Positions 1 through 11,461 of a DNA stretch of 64,000 nucleotides are shown here, piece after piece. A model generated the notes under the pieces. The model did no database searches. It saw only the letters and a program-made list of their open reading frames with translations, and was not told the DNA's origin. The position numbers were made by a program, and so were the translations under genes. Source of the DNA: Neostapfia colusana (Eukaryota; Streptophyta; Magnoliopsida; Poales; Poaceae); assembly GCA_030760725.1 (NCBI GenBank), contig JASWHV010000012.1, positions 47,833,652-47,897,651 on the forward strand, written 5' to 3'. Numbering within the stretch: the first letter of the stretch is position 1; each line of letters begins with the position of its first letter.

Positions 1-53
1 TGTGTAGGGTGATGAACACTTTAAATATGTGTCCAAAAACTGAGGCCCTTACA
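1..53 (-). repeat. Element A 3' LTR, first 53 bp only
   Basis: These bases repeat 11409-11461 with one mismatch (position 6) and end at the LTR terminus, directly beside the polypurine tract. The rest of the LTR lies before the window. Confidence 0.93.
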
Positions 54-71
54 TTCCTCCCCCCTTAAAAG
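54..71 (-). other. Element A polypurine tract
   Basis: On the minus strand this reads CTTTTAAGGGGGGAGGAA, immediately before the 3' LTR start TGTAAG. This is the expected position of the plus-strand DNA primer. A degenerate form of the CTCG/CGAG hairpin seen in the other elements lies just upstream, at about 72-90. Confidence 0.9.
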
Positions 72-122
72 AATCTCGTCCCAAGATTATAAGGTGAAAA
101 TGAGAGAGAGGACGGTGGAAAA

Positions 123-3109
123 TTACCGGATATGCGACGTGAAAAAGTCGGGGTAGTTAGCGTGAAGAAATCCTTCGCTCTCCCATGTCGCTTCGTCCAC
201 GGAGTGATTACTCCATAGAACCTTGTAGAACCACAATGTATGGTTGCGTGTGGTTCGGACCTTCTCATCAATGATCTGAACCGGTTCCTCCCGATAGGTG
301 AGATCCGGTTGCAGTTCTTCAATGTCCTCCGGCTGAACGGTAGTAGATAGCTTAAGACACTTCCTCAGCTGGGAAATGTGAAAGACGTCGTGCACACCGG
401 AAAGTGCTTCTGGTAATTTCAGCCGGTATGCTACCGATCCACATCTTTCGGTAATCTGAAATGGACCGATGAATCGGGGTGCCAACTTTCCTCTCACCCC
501 GAATCTGTTTACACCCTTCATTGGAGACACACGTAGGTATACGTGATCCCCGACTTCAAACTGCAATGGGCGTCTTCTCTGGTCTGCATACTGTTTCTGA
601 CGGGATTGGGCGGCTTTTAGGTTCGCTTGAATCAGTCAAACCTTCTCTTCCGCGTTGTTGACAAGGTCAATCCCGAAGGTGACCCTTTCGCCAGACTCAC
701 ACCAATTCAGTGGTGTGCGGCATTTCCGCCCGTATAGCACCTCGTAGGGTGCCATCTTTATGCTGGCTTGGAACCCATTGTTGTACGAGAACTCGGCTAA
801 TGGCAAGTGATCATCCCAATTCTTGCCGTGGTTGATAGCGCAAGCTCGTAGCATGTCTTCTAAGATCTGATTTACCCGCTCGGTTTGCCCATCCGTCTGC
901 GGGTGGTACGCTGAACTACGGATCAGCTTCGTCCCCAAGGCAGCGTGTAGCTGCTCCCAAAAATGGGACACAAATAAAGTGCCCCGGTCCGATATGATGG
1001 TACGTGGTACGCCGTACAAGCATAGGATCCGTGAGATGTACAGTTCAGCGTACTTCTTGGCGTTGTAGTTGGTGTTGACCGGGATGAAATGGGCAACTTT
1101 GGTGAGCCGATCGACGATTACCAACACAGAATCATGTTTCTGAAAGGTAGTGGGTAAACCTACGATGAAGTCCATGCTCACATCCTCCCATTTCCAGGGA
1201 GGAACGCCCAGTAGTTGTAGCAGTCCCGGTTTCCGCATATGATCTGCTTTCACCCTTCGACATGTATCACACTCGGACACGTACTTTGCGATCTCCCGCT
1301 TCATCCGTGTCCACCAAAACTTGCTTCTGAGTTCTTGATACATTTTGTTGCTGCCGGGGTGAATAGAAAATTTTGATAAGTGAGCCTCATCAAAAAATTT
1401 CTTCCGTAGCTCCAGGTTACGGGGTACGACGATCCGGTCCTTGAACCATAGGACGCCGTCTCAGTCCTTCCGGAAACATTTCAGCTCCCCACTGTCTACA
1501 CATCTCCACAAATGTGACATGCCCTTGTCATGTTTCTGAGCTGCCGCTATCTCTTCACAGATGGTGGGGATCAAAGCTAGGTTGTAGAGAGCTCCGTGTG
1601 GAATCACATGTAGTGGTGGTTCGCTCTCTTCCAACGGTGTGATGGTCAGATTGTTGACGTGTGACTTGCGGCTCAGCGCATCCGCCACCACGTTTGCCTT
1701 GCCCAGATGATAATGGATCTCTATTTCGTAATCCTTTATCAGTTATAACCATCTTCACTGCCTCATGTTCAGCTCCTTCTGAGTGAATATGTACTTGAGG
1801 CTTTTGTGGTCGGTATATAAATGTACGAGGTTATCGAGTAGGTAGTGCCTCCACATTTTCAGTGCAAGTACCATGGCAGCGAGCTCCAAGTCCTGAGTTG
1901 GATAATTCTGCTTATGGTTTCTATGCTGCCTGACCCATACGCGACCACTCTTTGGTCTTGCATCAGCACACATCCGAGCCCAATGCCGGATGCATCGCAG
2001 TACATATCGAACGGTTTTGTTGTGTCTGGCTGCGCCAAAACCGGTGCTGATGTCAGGTGCTTGACTAAAGCCTTGAATGCTGCTTCACACGCTGGGCTCC
2101 AAGCATATTTGGTAGCCTTCTGCAGCAGCTCCGTCATAGGCTTGGCAATCTTCGAGAAGTTTGGAATGAACCTCCGATAATATCCCGCGAGTCCGAGGAA
2201 AGTCCGCACCTCGTGAACAGTTATCGGGGTTTTCCAATTCAGCACTTGAGTGATCTTGCTCGGGTCTACAGCGATACCCTCCGCTGAGATGATATGCCCG
2301 AGGAAAGGCACTTACGATATCCAGAACTCGCATTTGCTGAATTTTGCGTATATCTTGTGATCCCGCAGCCGTTGCAAGACTATACGCAGATGCTTCTTGT
2401 GATCTTCCTCCGACTTGGAATATACCAGTATGTCATCGATGAAGACCACTACAAACTTGTCCAGCTCCGGCATGAATACCGAGTTCATCAAATACATGAA
2501 GTGAGCTGGAGCATTGGTGAGGCCGAAGGACATGACCAGGTACTCATAAAGTCCGTACCTCGTCGAGAAAGCCGTCTTCGGAATGTCCTCCGCCCTTATC
2601 TTAATCTGATGGTACCCGGATCTTAAGTCCATCTTGGAAAAGATCTTTGCTTTGACCAACTGATCAAACAACATGTCGATCCGTGGAAAGGGGTACTTGT
2701 TCTTGATGGTTACGGCATTTAATGGGCGATAGTCCATGCAAAGCCGCAACGTCTCATCCTTCTTCTTCACGAATAATGCCGAACAGCCCCATGGCGAGGA
2801 GCTCGGCCTAATAAAACCCTTTTCCAGCAGGTCCGTTATCTGGGTCTTCAATTCAGCCAATTCCTTGTGCGCCATCTTGTACGGCCTTCGGGATATTGGC
2901 ATGGTTCCCGGCGCAAGTTCAATCTTGAACTCCACCTCTCTATCGGGCGGCATCCCCGGCAAATCATCCGGGAATACGTCAGGGAACTCTCGGACCACTG
3001 GAATATCTTCCAATCTGATGGTTGTGGCTTGATAGACACTTGGAAGTTTTATTTCTGGACTGTCCAGAAATAAGGAGTGAGATTTGTGCACTTCTGAGTT
3101 TAAGTGCAC
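123..3109 (-). pseudogene. pol: Element A pol remnant (RT, RNase H, integrase, chromodomain-like tail)
   Basis: This would encode reverse transcriptase, RNase H and integrase. RT lies at about 2312-3109, with MPPDREVEF, the SSPWG...FVKKKDE region and the FIDD active site near 2435. RNase H follows with DASGIGLGCVLMQ and TDHKSLKYIF at 1755-2110. Integrase has the HHCC finger near 1270-1370, the core MDFIVGLP, SDRGT and QTDGQTER at 636-1343, and a GPF module. The C-terminal VDEATWE block near 160-200 is chromodomain-like. The frame is broken by stops near 2312, 1753, 1740, 1459 and 634 and by a frameshift near 1860-1970. Several stops look like CGA-to-TGA changes. It follows gag-protease after one in-frame TGA at 3113, so gag-pol was probably one reading frame originally. 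Confidence 0.92.
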
Positions 3110-3112
3110 AAC

Positions 3113-4690
3113 TCAGAGGACGGTGTCTAAAACAGCGCCGTGGCGGGTTAACCACGACATTCCTAAGATGACATCGACCTTTTGTCCCTCTAAGATTATG
3201 AGAGACGTAGGGTAAACTCTACCCTCTAAGAACAATGGCGCTTTTGGGACCATCATGCTTGCTAAAATTTTCCCACCCGGTGAACAGATCACATAAGGAC
3301 TATCGGTGGGTAGTATTTGCAAGCTATATTTATTAATGAAATCTTGGCTAATGAAGCTATGCGTGGTGCCTGAATCAAATAATACTATGGCGGGATGCTG
3401 GTGGAGTTGGAACATACCCGCAAGGATTGGCTCACCCTCTGGCACGTCCTCTATGGCAAGCTGGTGGACAGTGCTGGGCCTAGGGTTCGCCCGCCGCGCA
3501 TTAGTAGGGTTCCGTGGTTGATTCCTCCCCGGAAACTGTGGTGCAACTCCGCCGCCTTGCCTCTCCGGACAACTGCTGGCGAAGTGTCCTGGACGACCAC
3601 ACTTGTAACATGTGGCCGCTGCTTGTGTGGTGCTCGGCGGACGAAAGCCCGGCATGCGCTGCTGAGGTTCATACGCACGCGGCATCGCCCGCTGCTGCTG
3701 TTGTTGTTGTGGAGGTGGTGCTGGCAGTGCCGGCCTGAATACCGGTGAAGAGTACGGCCGACTGCGGAATGGCATCGGCCTCTGCGGTGGCTGCCAGCGT
3801 GGACTTAATGGTGGGCAATTCACCATCCAAAATTTCTGGGAGGGACCGCCTCCCTCTCCGCTGCTTTGCGGCGCGCTTCGCTTTCTCGACGCCACCGCTA
3901 ACTCCTTGCCGGAGTCCCCCTGAACAATCGCAGCATCAATGATGTCGTTGAGGCTGCCGCGATTGAACATCGCCAATTTGTACTTCAGGAGCGGGTTAAG
4001 CCCCTGGTAAAAGTGGTCCCGCCGCTTCTTGTCAGTGTCGGCGTGATATGACGCATAGAGCACGAGATCGTTGAACGCCCTGGAGTATTCCAGCGCGTTC
4101 CGGCTCCCTTGCTGCAGGTGTAGAAACTCCTGCGTCTTCCTCTTCATCAGACCCGGCGGTATGTGATAGGCCCTGAAGGCCGTCCGGAACTCCGCCCAGG
4201 TCATAACTCGGTCGGTGGGCTGTGAAGCACAGAAGTTTGTCCACCACGCGCTCGCGGATCCTTGGAGCTGCTGGACCACGAACTGAGTCTTGCGCTGCTC
4301 ACTTATTTGGAGCAGCCCGAACTTCATCTCTATCGCGCGGAGCCAGTTGTCCGCGTCGAGAGGTTCATCCGCCCTTGAGAATACCGGGGGATGAGTCGCT
4401 AGGAAGTCGGAGTAGGAGCTCTGTTGACGCTCCTCACGGTCTTGACATCTCTCTGGGCGAGACGTATTGGCGATGAGAGTTTGCAGCAACTCCATGTGCT
4501 GCTGATGAGAACCCGCCATTGCCGCGACGATGTCGGCCAATGTAACCGTTGGCAGTGGCGGTGGCGGTGTTTGCTGTTGCTGTTGCTGCTGTTGTTGCTG
4601 CTGTCCCGAGGAGTCCTCGGGAGGCGGTTGGGAGGTCTCTCCCCCTTGGCTAGTACCCCCAACGTCCGGGTTGGCACGAGTACGAGTCAT
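3113..4690 (-). CDS. gag: Element A Gag-protease, open reading frame
   Basis: The capsid/nucleocapsid precursor that packages element RNA, fused to an aspartic protease. I chose the ATG at 4688-4690 (MTRTRANPDVGG), because it sits one base after a splice-acceptor-like TTTCAG; an ATG ten codons upstream is possible. Near the N-terminus is an 11-glutamine run from CAG/CAA codons (about 4571-4604). A retrotransposon Gag core follows, with LDADNWLRAIE and SAWWTNF motifs. A second Gln run lies near 3690-3715. The knuckle CYKCGRPGHFASSC is at about 3570-3612, and the protease motif LFDSGTTHSFIS at about 3360-3395. The frame stays open to a TGA at 3113-3115, where relatives continue into RT, so this stop truncates a Gag-Pol polyprotein. 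Confidence 0.9.
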   Translation of the reverse strand: MTRTRANPDVGGTSQGGETSQPPPEDSSGQQQQQQQQQQQTPPPPLPTVTLADIVAAMAGSHQQHMELLQTLIANTSRPERCQDREERQQSSYSDFLATHPPVFSRADEPLDADNWLRAIEMKFGLLQISEQRKTQFVVQQLQGSASAWWTNFCASQPTDRVMTWAEFRTAFRAYHIPPGLMKRKTQEFLHLQQGSRNALEYSRAFNDLVLYASYHADTDKKRRDHFYQGLNPLLKYKLAMFNRGSLNDIIDAAIVQGDSGKELAVASRKRSAPQSSGEGGGPSQKFWMVNCPPLSPRWQPPQRPMPFRSRPYSSPVFRPALPAPPPQQQQQQRAMPRAYEPQQRMPGFRPPSTTQAAATCYKCGRPGHFASSCPERQGGGVAPQFPGRNQPRNPTNARRANPRPSTVHQLAIEDVPEGEPILAGMFQLHQHPAIVLFDSGTTHSFISQDFINKYSLQILPTDSPYVICSPGGKILASMMVPKAPLFLEGRVYPTSLIILEGQKVDVILGMSWLTRHGAVLDTVL

Positions 4691-4715
4691 TCTGAAATTC
4701 AAAACAGCAGCGACT
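4691..4715 (-). promoter_or_regulatory. Putative 3' splice site before element A gag
   Basis: On the minus strand the T-rich stretch GCTGTTTTGAATTTCAG ends one base before the gag ATG. It looks like a plant acceptor. Use as a splice site is inferred from the same arrangement in every element in the window. Confidence 0.45.
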
Positions 4716-4962
4716 AGCACATGTCATACTTAAAATTCCATATGCAACAGTAGGTATTGAAGTGACACATGAGTAATTTGCACAACATTCACATATATTG
4801 ATAAAGCATAAACTTTATACAAGATACATTACTCTCGGGTCTCCAAGAAGCCGTGCTCATGTCGTCACTACCCATACATACGCTACTGCCTACACGACAT
4901 GTCACCGATTACAAAAGTTAGGTTACACTACCCTAGCTGCCCTACTTGGCAACTGTAACCCC

Positions 4963-5907
4963 CTACTCGGAGTAGAACTCGACCTCCTGCGGGTCGTCCT
5001 CCTCCGGTACCTCTGCTGGTGGCTCTGGATCTACCACCTCTTCTCCCATCTCGGGTTCTTCCATTGCTGGAAGACCCAAGACCACCGGTATGCCCAATAC
5101 TGGAGGTACGAGGTCCTGCAGCGCGTGAACCTCGTCCATGGCCTGGTCGTAGTCCTCTTCCCAGCCTTGCCCTTCCTCAATAGCGTCGTCCCGCTCTTGA
5201 GCAAGGTCCTCATTCTGCTGGGTTAGGGTCTGCACCAGCTCTTGCAACGCCGCGATGTCGACACGGCTTTTCTTCTTTGCCTTCTTCAGACGATGCAACT
5301 GATTATGCTGTTCATAAAGTCGCTTGATCGTCGGAAGGAGCACATTGCGGAGTGCGCTGTGAGCACTCTCGAAATGGTCTCCACGGCTTGTGCTCTCCTT
5401 GAGCTTTTCGGCGAGATGCTCCGTATGAACAGCTTGGCTGTCCATCACGGCGTTTCCCGCCCTCATCTGGAGGCTAAGGTTTGCCTCCACGGGACTGTAC
5501 CTTGGGCAACCCGGATCGGCTGCCTCACGGTACCTTCCTTCCCACACATGATGAGCCCGTCCCTCCACCGGAACGAGCGCGTATGGAGTGCCCGCCATCG
5601 CTCTCACGTGTAGGTGGCAGAAACGTGACATGGTGTCATGGGCTGCCACTTGCCACATTCCCCCGGGTTGTCCACCTCTCACCGTGACGGTGAACGGCGC
5701 CCACCCAAGTGGTGTGGGTCCTGCAGGGACTTCGACATGGATTGTCCATGTCTTGTTCTCCTCTTCGCCTTCCTCCTTGGCGAAGTACTGCGGCATCTGG
5801 TTGTATCCGAAATATTGAAGCATCTGCCTCAATGCTTCCGGATAGCCGCTACGGTGAGAACAGTGGGACACCACCCACCCGTTCTCCAACTGCTTATCTG
5901 CTGTCAT
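4963..5907 (-). CDS. Element A ORF0: pre-gag protein with basic patch, coiled coil and acidic tail
   Basis: An intact 314-codon frame in the sense orientation, between the leader and gag. I recognise no catalytic domain. Residues 1-180 look globular and are rich in aromatic and Gly residues. A lysine-rich patch (KKAKKKSR, about residues 207-214) could be a nuclear signal. A predicted coiled coil covers about 185-255, with repeated Leu/Gln/Glu heptads. The last 35 residues are strongly acidic and proline-rich. Extra pre-gag ORFs are known in some rice gypsy elements (orf0 of the RIRE3/RIRE8 type, from memory), with no settled function. The ATG follows TTTTTACAG, a strong acceptor-like sequence. 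The protein shares no obvious sequence with ORF0 of E/F/G, but its patch, coil and acidic-tail layout is similar. Confidence 0.82.
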   Translation of the reverse strand: MTADKQLENGWVVSHCSHRSGYPEALRQMLQYFGYNQMPQYFAKEEGEEENKTWTIHVEVPAGPTPLGWAPFTVTVRGGQPGGMWQVAAHDTMSRFCHLHVRAMAGTPYALVPVEGRAHHVWEGRYREAADPGCPRYSPVEANLSLQMRAGNAVMDSQAVHTEHLAEKLKESTSRGDHFESAHSALRNVLLPTIKRLYEQHNQLHRLKKAKKKSRVDIAALQELVQTLTQQNEDLAQERDDAIEEGQGWEEDYDQAMDEVHALQDLVPPVLGIPVVLGLPAMEEPEMGEEVVDPEPPAEVPEEDDPQEVEFYSE

Positions 5908-5932
5908 CTGTAAAAATATATTTGATAAATGT
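5908..5932 (-). promoter_or_regulatory. Putative 3' splice site directly before element A ORF0 ATG
   Basis: The minus strand reads ATATATTTTTACAG followed at once by the ATG. A U-rich tract plus CAG is a textbook plant acceptor. Splicing is inferred, not shown. Confidence 0.5.
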
Positions 5933-7367
5933 CAAATATTTATTTAAACAGTAAAACATTGAGTACCATAAACTTGGAAACATAGTTCAAATTTTTAAGC
6001 AAATTTGACTGCTGATCTGCTGTTCAAAATGACAGCCCTGATCAGTTTCCATCTCAACCTGATTTAGGCCTTGTTAAAGGCAAAACCAATTCTGGAGCTC
6101 AACATCAAAGTTAAAGCTAACTTCGATAGCTTTATAGAAATATTTGCTTGGCCTAAGATCTGTCCTGGTTCAAAAGTTATGAGAGGTCAAAGTTAACAGA
6201 ATTTCTGGAGAAAATTGGACAGAACCTCCCTGCTTTGGTACTGATTTGATCCAAGAATTCCAGTTAATTATGTTCCCAATCTGACAAAACTTTCTGTTAC
6301 AAAGTTGTAACCCACCTCATAAGCTTTCCAGAACTACCTCCTTTTCTATTTTTGGATTTTTAAGCAGGAAGTTATGCTCAATTTACAGAGAGTTTACAGA
6401 GAGTGTTTGCTCTGCCCTGTTTTCTGGACAGTTTCAACTCTACTGCATTTTTCGATTGGTTAAGGGATGAAACACCTCTGGACCTCAACAGAAGAGTTGT
6501 AAAGCTCTTCCAAAGATTTACAGAAATGTATCACATGACCCCAACCTCGAAAGAACTCAACCTCTAACCTCTGATTAACTTCAGCCTTGATTCAGCTGAA
6601 AACAGAGTGCTCAGTCCTTAACAACCTATAAGTTGAAAACTTGTTAACTTTGAATATCCTGAATAAGGAAAGAGGTTACAGCAAAGTTTTAATGCTACAG
6701 ATCAAAATTTCAAGTTTTACAATGAAGTTGTTCATTTAGTGGGGCGTGACGTCGATGCGTCACCAGATCATGTCGGTACTACGTTCTCACAAAGAAAAAC
6801 CTACACCAGACTTAGCCGGCTTCGTTAGTTCAGTGGCACTAAGCTTCTCTCGCACACGGATGCTACACGTCTACCGTTTCGTGGTTAGACTACCTGCAAA
6901 TAATTCAAGCAATCGTCAGACTCGGCTGCACACCGAGTCCGGTATCCATACAGTTCGTACACCCGGCCGCCATCACTCGCCCGGATGTTCTCAAGCCAAA
7001 CACGCCTTGAGCTACCTGTTCACGTTACTGACCACGTGACGGGGTCTCCCAAGTTGCACCACGCACGCCAGGGACAGACGTTGCTCGAATACCCCAAACG
7101 ACATGAAGAGTCGTAGAGGATATTAAAGTGGGTCGGGTTACCCACCACCCATGGGGCTCCACCCTTCAGCTTGTGCGCACTGGTGGACAGCGCTTACGTG
7201 CACCCCCCAAGACATAAACGTCCCGAGATGCACGATTTTCTGACATAGACAAATAGGTTAGTATGCCACTTTCTATACACTAATAACATCCTTATACGGG
7301 CTACTAACTCGTTCCTCACTGGGTTTTTGAAAAAGATGACCTTTTTAGTGCGTTAAACCTCAAGCGA
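5911..7367 (-). other. Element A untranslated leader between PBS and ORF0
   Basis: About 1.46 kb with no convincing coding frame on either strand. It is AT-rich from 5911 to 6740 and more GC-balanced from 6740 to 7200. By position it would be the 5' leader or intron of the element transcript. Confidence 0.7.
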
Positions 7368-7379
7368 GCTCTGATACCA
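7368..7379 (-). other. Element A primer binding site (Met tRNA type)
   Basis: The minus strand reads TGGTATCAGAGC, complementary to the 3' end of plant initiator Met tRNA. It lies four bases inside the LTR edge at 7384. This is where minus-strand cDNA synthesis starts. Confidence 0.93.
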
Positions 7380-7383
7380 ACGC

Positions 7384-10300
7384 TGACATGACCCCACAGT
7401 CTTGTCGAGCCAGGATCACGCTGAGGGGTGCTGTGTTGCACAACACCGAATAACACACATCAAAGGTACAAAGCGGAAGCAAAACTTTTATTACATAAAG
7501 TGTTTTGTGAACATTTTCACATCAAAATAAGTCCAGTCTACAATCACGGGCGTAGACTACGCATCAAGTTCACGTTCAGCCCGTGAACGTGTCCTTGCTG
7601 GCACACACGCATACTAACACGGCAGCGTGCACGACTCCCACTCGACGGGGTTCCCCTCCTAGGGTTCCGTCTCCTCCTCGGGAGTCCCTTCCTCATAGAA
7701 CCCTGCAAAAGCTTCAAACACAAGCATTGAGCACGAAGGCTCAGCAAGACTGACCCGTCACTCCTAAACATGGAACTTCTACATGAGGATTGATAGGTTA
7801 CATGAGGTAGAAATCATTTGCAAGGACTCGCCTAATTAGTGGAAACTTACTTTCAAATTTTAGCAGCAGGTTGTGGAGAACCTTATGCTAAGGCACATGA
7901 GAGAGCCGCAATCAAACAAGAAACACATTTCTCTCATGTACTTTGCCCAAAGTTAAAAGGAACTTTAATTAGCTCTACACTACAGCATATCATTAACAAT
8001 CAATGTCCATCATTCAATCAGAAATATTTTAACATGTAACTAGCCTGTTCTTTCTATGTCACGGTACAGTTAACAAGTGGTACTCACTAACCGCGAGGGA
8101 CGGCGATTATAATCGATTTACACCTGCAGGGTTACCCGAACAACCCGTCACATACGCTCGTACTCGATGTTGCCTACAACAACCATCACGGACGTCGTAC
8201 GCAACCATCTTTCACCCGTCAGCCAAATGTTGAACCGGTCCAATCGTCCCGAGCAAGAGGTCTCTGCACGCGCATCTCAGTGCCGCCAGCCGATTTACAC
8301 CTCGAGCTCTCAACCTACCCTCTGAACGACCAGCTATGCCTCAACACCCAGCTACCCGAGTTACATCGGTTTCCCGGTTCCCATATAGCCAGTAGGTCTT
8401 CGGTACTGTTCTAGCTTGTTCAACAGGCCCGCACACGGCTCGGTCCTCAATCGACACAAACGGAGCTATAGCACACAGGCCCCAAAGTCCTGTTGCCCTT
8501 ACTCTCCGCTCGGTCTCATATTCTTGCCATGTGTTTCATGTGCTATTTCTACCCGAGTCGAGTGCCTCTAGTCTGTGCTCGCGAGTAGTTCCAACTACTC
8601 GACTTGTACCGAATCCTACACTATTTTAGCATTGCAGTAGCTAACGGGGTTTGCAATCCTAAACCCAACCCATGGTTTTCTTGGCTATGCAGTTGGGTTT
8701 CCAAACAAGACTCTAATGCAAGGAATTGTAATACTCAAGTAAGTGCTCAAAGAAATAAAAATTTGTAAAACGGTTAATGCAAACCGGAGCTTGCCTTGCT
8801 GCTCTTGGTCGTAGGCTAGCTGCTCCTCCGGAGTAACGAAGTCTAGGACTTCGGGTTCCTCCTCGACCTTAGTGACTACATGATATACAAGGATATGTAT
8901 TAATTTAAACGCATTTGATTGAATTTAAACTTGTGAAGTCTATAACTCTTACTAGACAGACCCAATAACTGTGAAACTTTTACTGTGGCTTGGTTACAAC
9001 CTAAACAGAGATTTGGTCAAGTTTTAGTTGCAGCAAAGCTCATTTGAGCCTTCCACAATTAATTATGTCCTTGACCTTAATTGAAGGCTTTTAGGGTGTT
9101 ATAAGGATTTTCATGAAACAAACTATGACTTTCTGAAAACTAGATTTTCAGAGGGTTCTACTGGAGTTGGTCTCACTTAATTTGAAGGTTTCTAGCTAAA
9201 GATATGAGCTAAACAATTTCAGGGAAAATTCTAAAAATGTTTCTGAACATTTTCTATTTTCTCTGGAACAGTTTCACTAATCACACCATTAGGTGGAAAA
9301 AATGAGCTCAAATGGACCTGAAATTTTTATGGTAGTTTAGGGATACTTTGTTGAACATCCCAGCAAAATTTCAGAATTTTCCACCAAGGGATTCTACAGT
9401 TAAAATTCCAAACAGTTTAAAACTTGAGGAATTAATTCTGAAGAATTAAAGATTTTCATGAAGTGAAACTTGATTTTCTGGAAAGTTCTCAGAGAGATGA
9501 ATCCAACAAAATTTGGTTCACTCGATTTGGAGCTTTCTAGCCCAAGTTATGAGGATTTGAAGTTTGAATGAAATCTCAAAATTGGGGAAAAGTTTAAACT
9601 TGCGGGTGGGCCACGGGGACACGTGTTGCGCACTGATGCGTCGGCACACCATCGTCTACAGGGTTTCTGCACGCCAGCACAACAGATCCCAGCCGCACCC
9701 GATCCTTATTTGAATTTTTAAGTCGCTGACGCGTGGGCCAGCTGGCTTCGTCTTCCTCCCGACGCGCCCTCGTGCCCGCGCCGCCTCCCCTCGCCGCAGC
9801 AGACCCGGAGCTCGCCGGACCGGCATTCCCGGCCGCCGCCCAGCCAGAGACTTGCCGCCAGAGGGTTTAGGGCATCAAGGAACACGTTGGTGGGCTCTGT
9901 TTGGGAAGTCGGTGGCCAGAACCAGCTCCGCGACGTGCGGCAGCTACTGCTGTGGTTCGGCACCGTTATCCGAGGTCTCTAGCCTGCCATCGCTTGCGCC
10001 GATGGGCTATACATCACCAGCGCAGCTCTAGGAAGCTCGACATGAACTCAGAGTAGCTCGGAAGTCACCGTAAATACGGTTTCACCATGCGACCGAAAGA
10101 TTTCACGGCGGACACTCTGACTAGAGCTTAAATCCCGCCGCTCCGAGGCGTTCTCATGCGATGGATGCTAAAGGAGTTTTGATCTCTGGCTAATCCAGCA
10201 TATGTGTGCAAAATTTGATGACTCAAGGAGGGACAGAGGAGGAGAATTTTAAAGAACTGTACCAGAAGCTCGGGCTGAGGTCGCCGGAGTAAATTCTCGG

Positions 10301-11461
10301 AATTCGCCGGCGAGAGTGCATGGCGTGGCTTGAGCTTCAGGTGGAAGCAGCGTGGAGTCCGTGCGCTCCTTTTACTGCCCTTGCTCGGCTGTGAAAGTGG
10401 CTGTGGTGTGCTGCCCACGTGAGACCGATCGCCGTTCTTCAGCTCAGTCACGGCGGTCGTCGTTGATCACGGGTACAGAAGCCAAAACCTGGTGGTTTAG
10501 GCGTCGGGAGAGTGGTGCTCGAGCTCAGGGTGCTGCCTAGCAGCTCGTGGAGGCGAGGGTGCGATTGTTTGCGGTGTTTTCCCGATCGACCGCAAGCTCG
10601 GGGAAAGAAGAATGGCGCCGCTCAGTGTCGCCCGCGAGGATAAGAAGGCATCCGGTCTTCACTCGGCTGAGGCGGTGACGGTCACGTGGGGGCACGAGCA
10701 GACCGCCCTGGGCGCCAGCGCACGAAGGGAGAAGCAGCTGGTGGCGCCAGTTGCTTCTCGGTGGCACAGCCGGCAGCTGCTCGGTGGAATTTCCCACTGA
10801 GGCTGTGACTTTGTGTGCAAGTCTTCACTCTTATCTCTATGACATGTGGGTCCCACCCTCAATTTTAACTCCTGAAATTAACTCCTTATCACTGTTGTAA
10901 ACAGTAATCCCCACAAAGCCCCTGGTGATTTGAATTATCAACCTTTGAGCCATTTGAATTGACTAGAATTCAAATTGGGTTTGGTTTGGATAAATTTCAG
11001 CACATGTTCAGTTTGAAATTCAAATAAAGTTTGAATTTGCCCCACTTAGCTCATGTCAAGATCAACTCCAAATGGAGTGAAAATTGGTGTGTGAGCTCAC
11101 AAAAATGTGCTGAGTAAGAATGTCTCCCACTTTTGAATTCATGGGATAAAAACAGTTTGAATTTGAATGTAGTTTCAAACTGCCCTCTTTCTAGCTACAC
11201 CCAAAATGACCTCAAAAGGTTTTGAATTTGGGTGAAACTTGGCATGGACATTCCTAGCAATGTGTAGGAGTTTTTCATATGCCCAGCCTCTATATATTAC
11301 ATGTGGGAAATACCACTTTTGCAATATGTGAGTTTATTCTCTAATGAGCATGTTGATGGTGGTTACTTGCTCTTCAAATGTGTTCATCAACTTTCTTCAA
11401 ATGAGGTGTGTGTGGGGTGATGAACACTTTAAATATGTGTCCAAAAACTGAGGCCCTTACA
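7384..11461 (-). repeat. Element A 5' LTR (4,078 bp)
   Basis: Bounded by TG...CA ends. The outer edge at 11461 matches the PPT-flanked LTR edge at 53, and the inner edge is defined by the PBS. It includes AT-rich stretches and a GC-rich block at about 9600-10800, probably transcribed leader. Short frames inside it have no family likeness. A TATA-like ATATATAG on the minus strand at about 11290-11298 is a weak promoter candidate. No other gene is visible in this stretch. Confidence 0.9.

Larger units (their letters stand above)
1..11461 (-). mobile_element. Element A: Tekay-like Ty3/gypsy LTR retrotransposon with ORF0
   Basis: A minus-strand element, cut by the window start inside its 3' LTR. 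From right to left it has a 5' LTR (7384-11461), a Met-type PBS (7368-7379), a leader, ORF0 (4963-5907), gag-protease (3113-4690), a broken pol (123-3109), a polypurine tract (54-71) and 53 bp of 3' LTR. The LTR terminus is TGTAAGGGCC...TGTCA on the element strand, and the 53 overlapping LTR bases match with one difference. The domain order and chromodomain-like tail place it in the Tekay/Del chromoviruses. The flanking duplication cannot be checked because the left end is outside the window; the right flank is TCCAC. It is probably dead, because pol carries several stops and a frameshift. Confidence 0.93.

Noticed and set aside
4663..4690. MTRTR at the start of A Gag as another H3 (MARTK) mimic
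   Set aside because: Only three to four residues agree and TARKSTGG is absent; too short to support.
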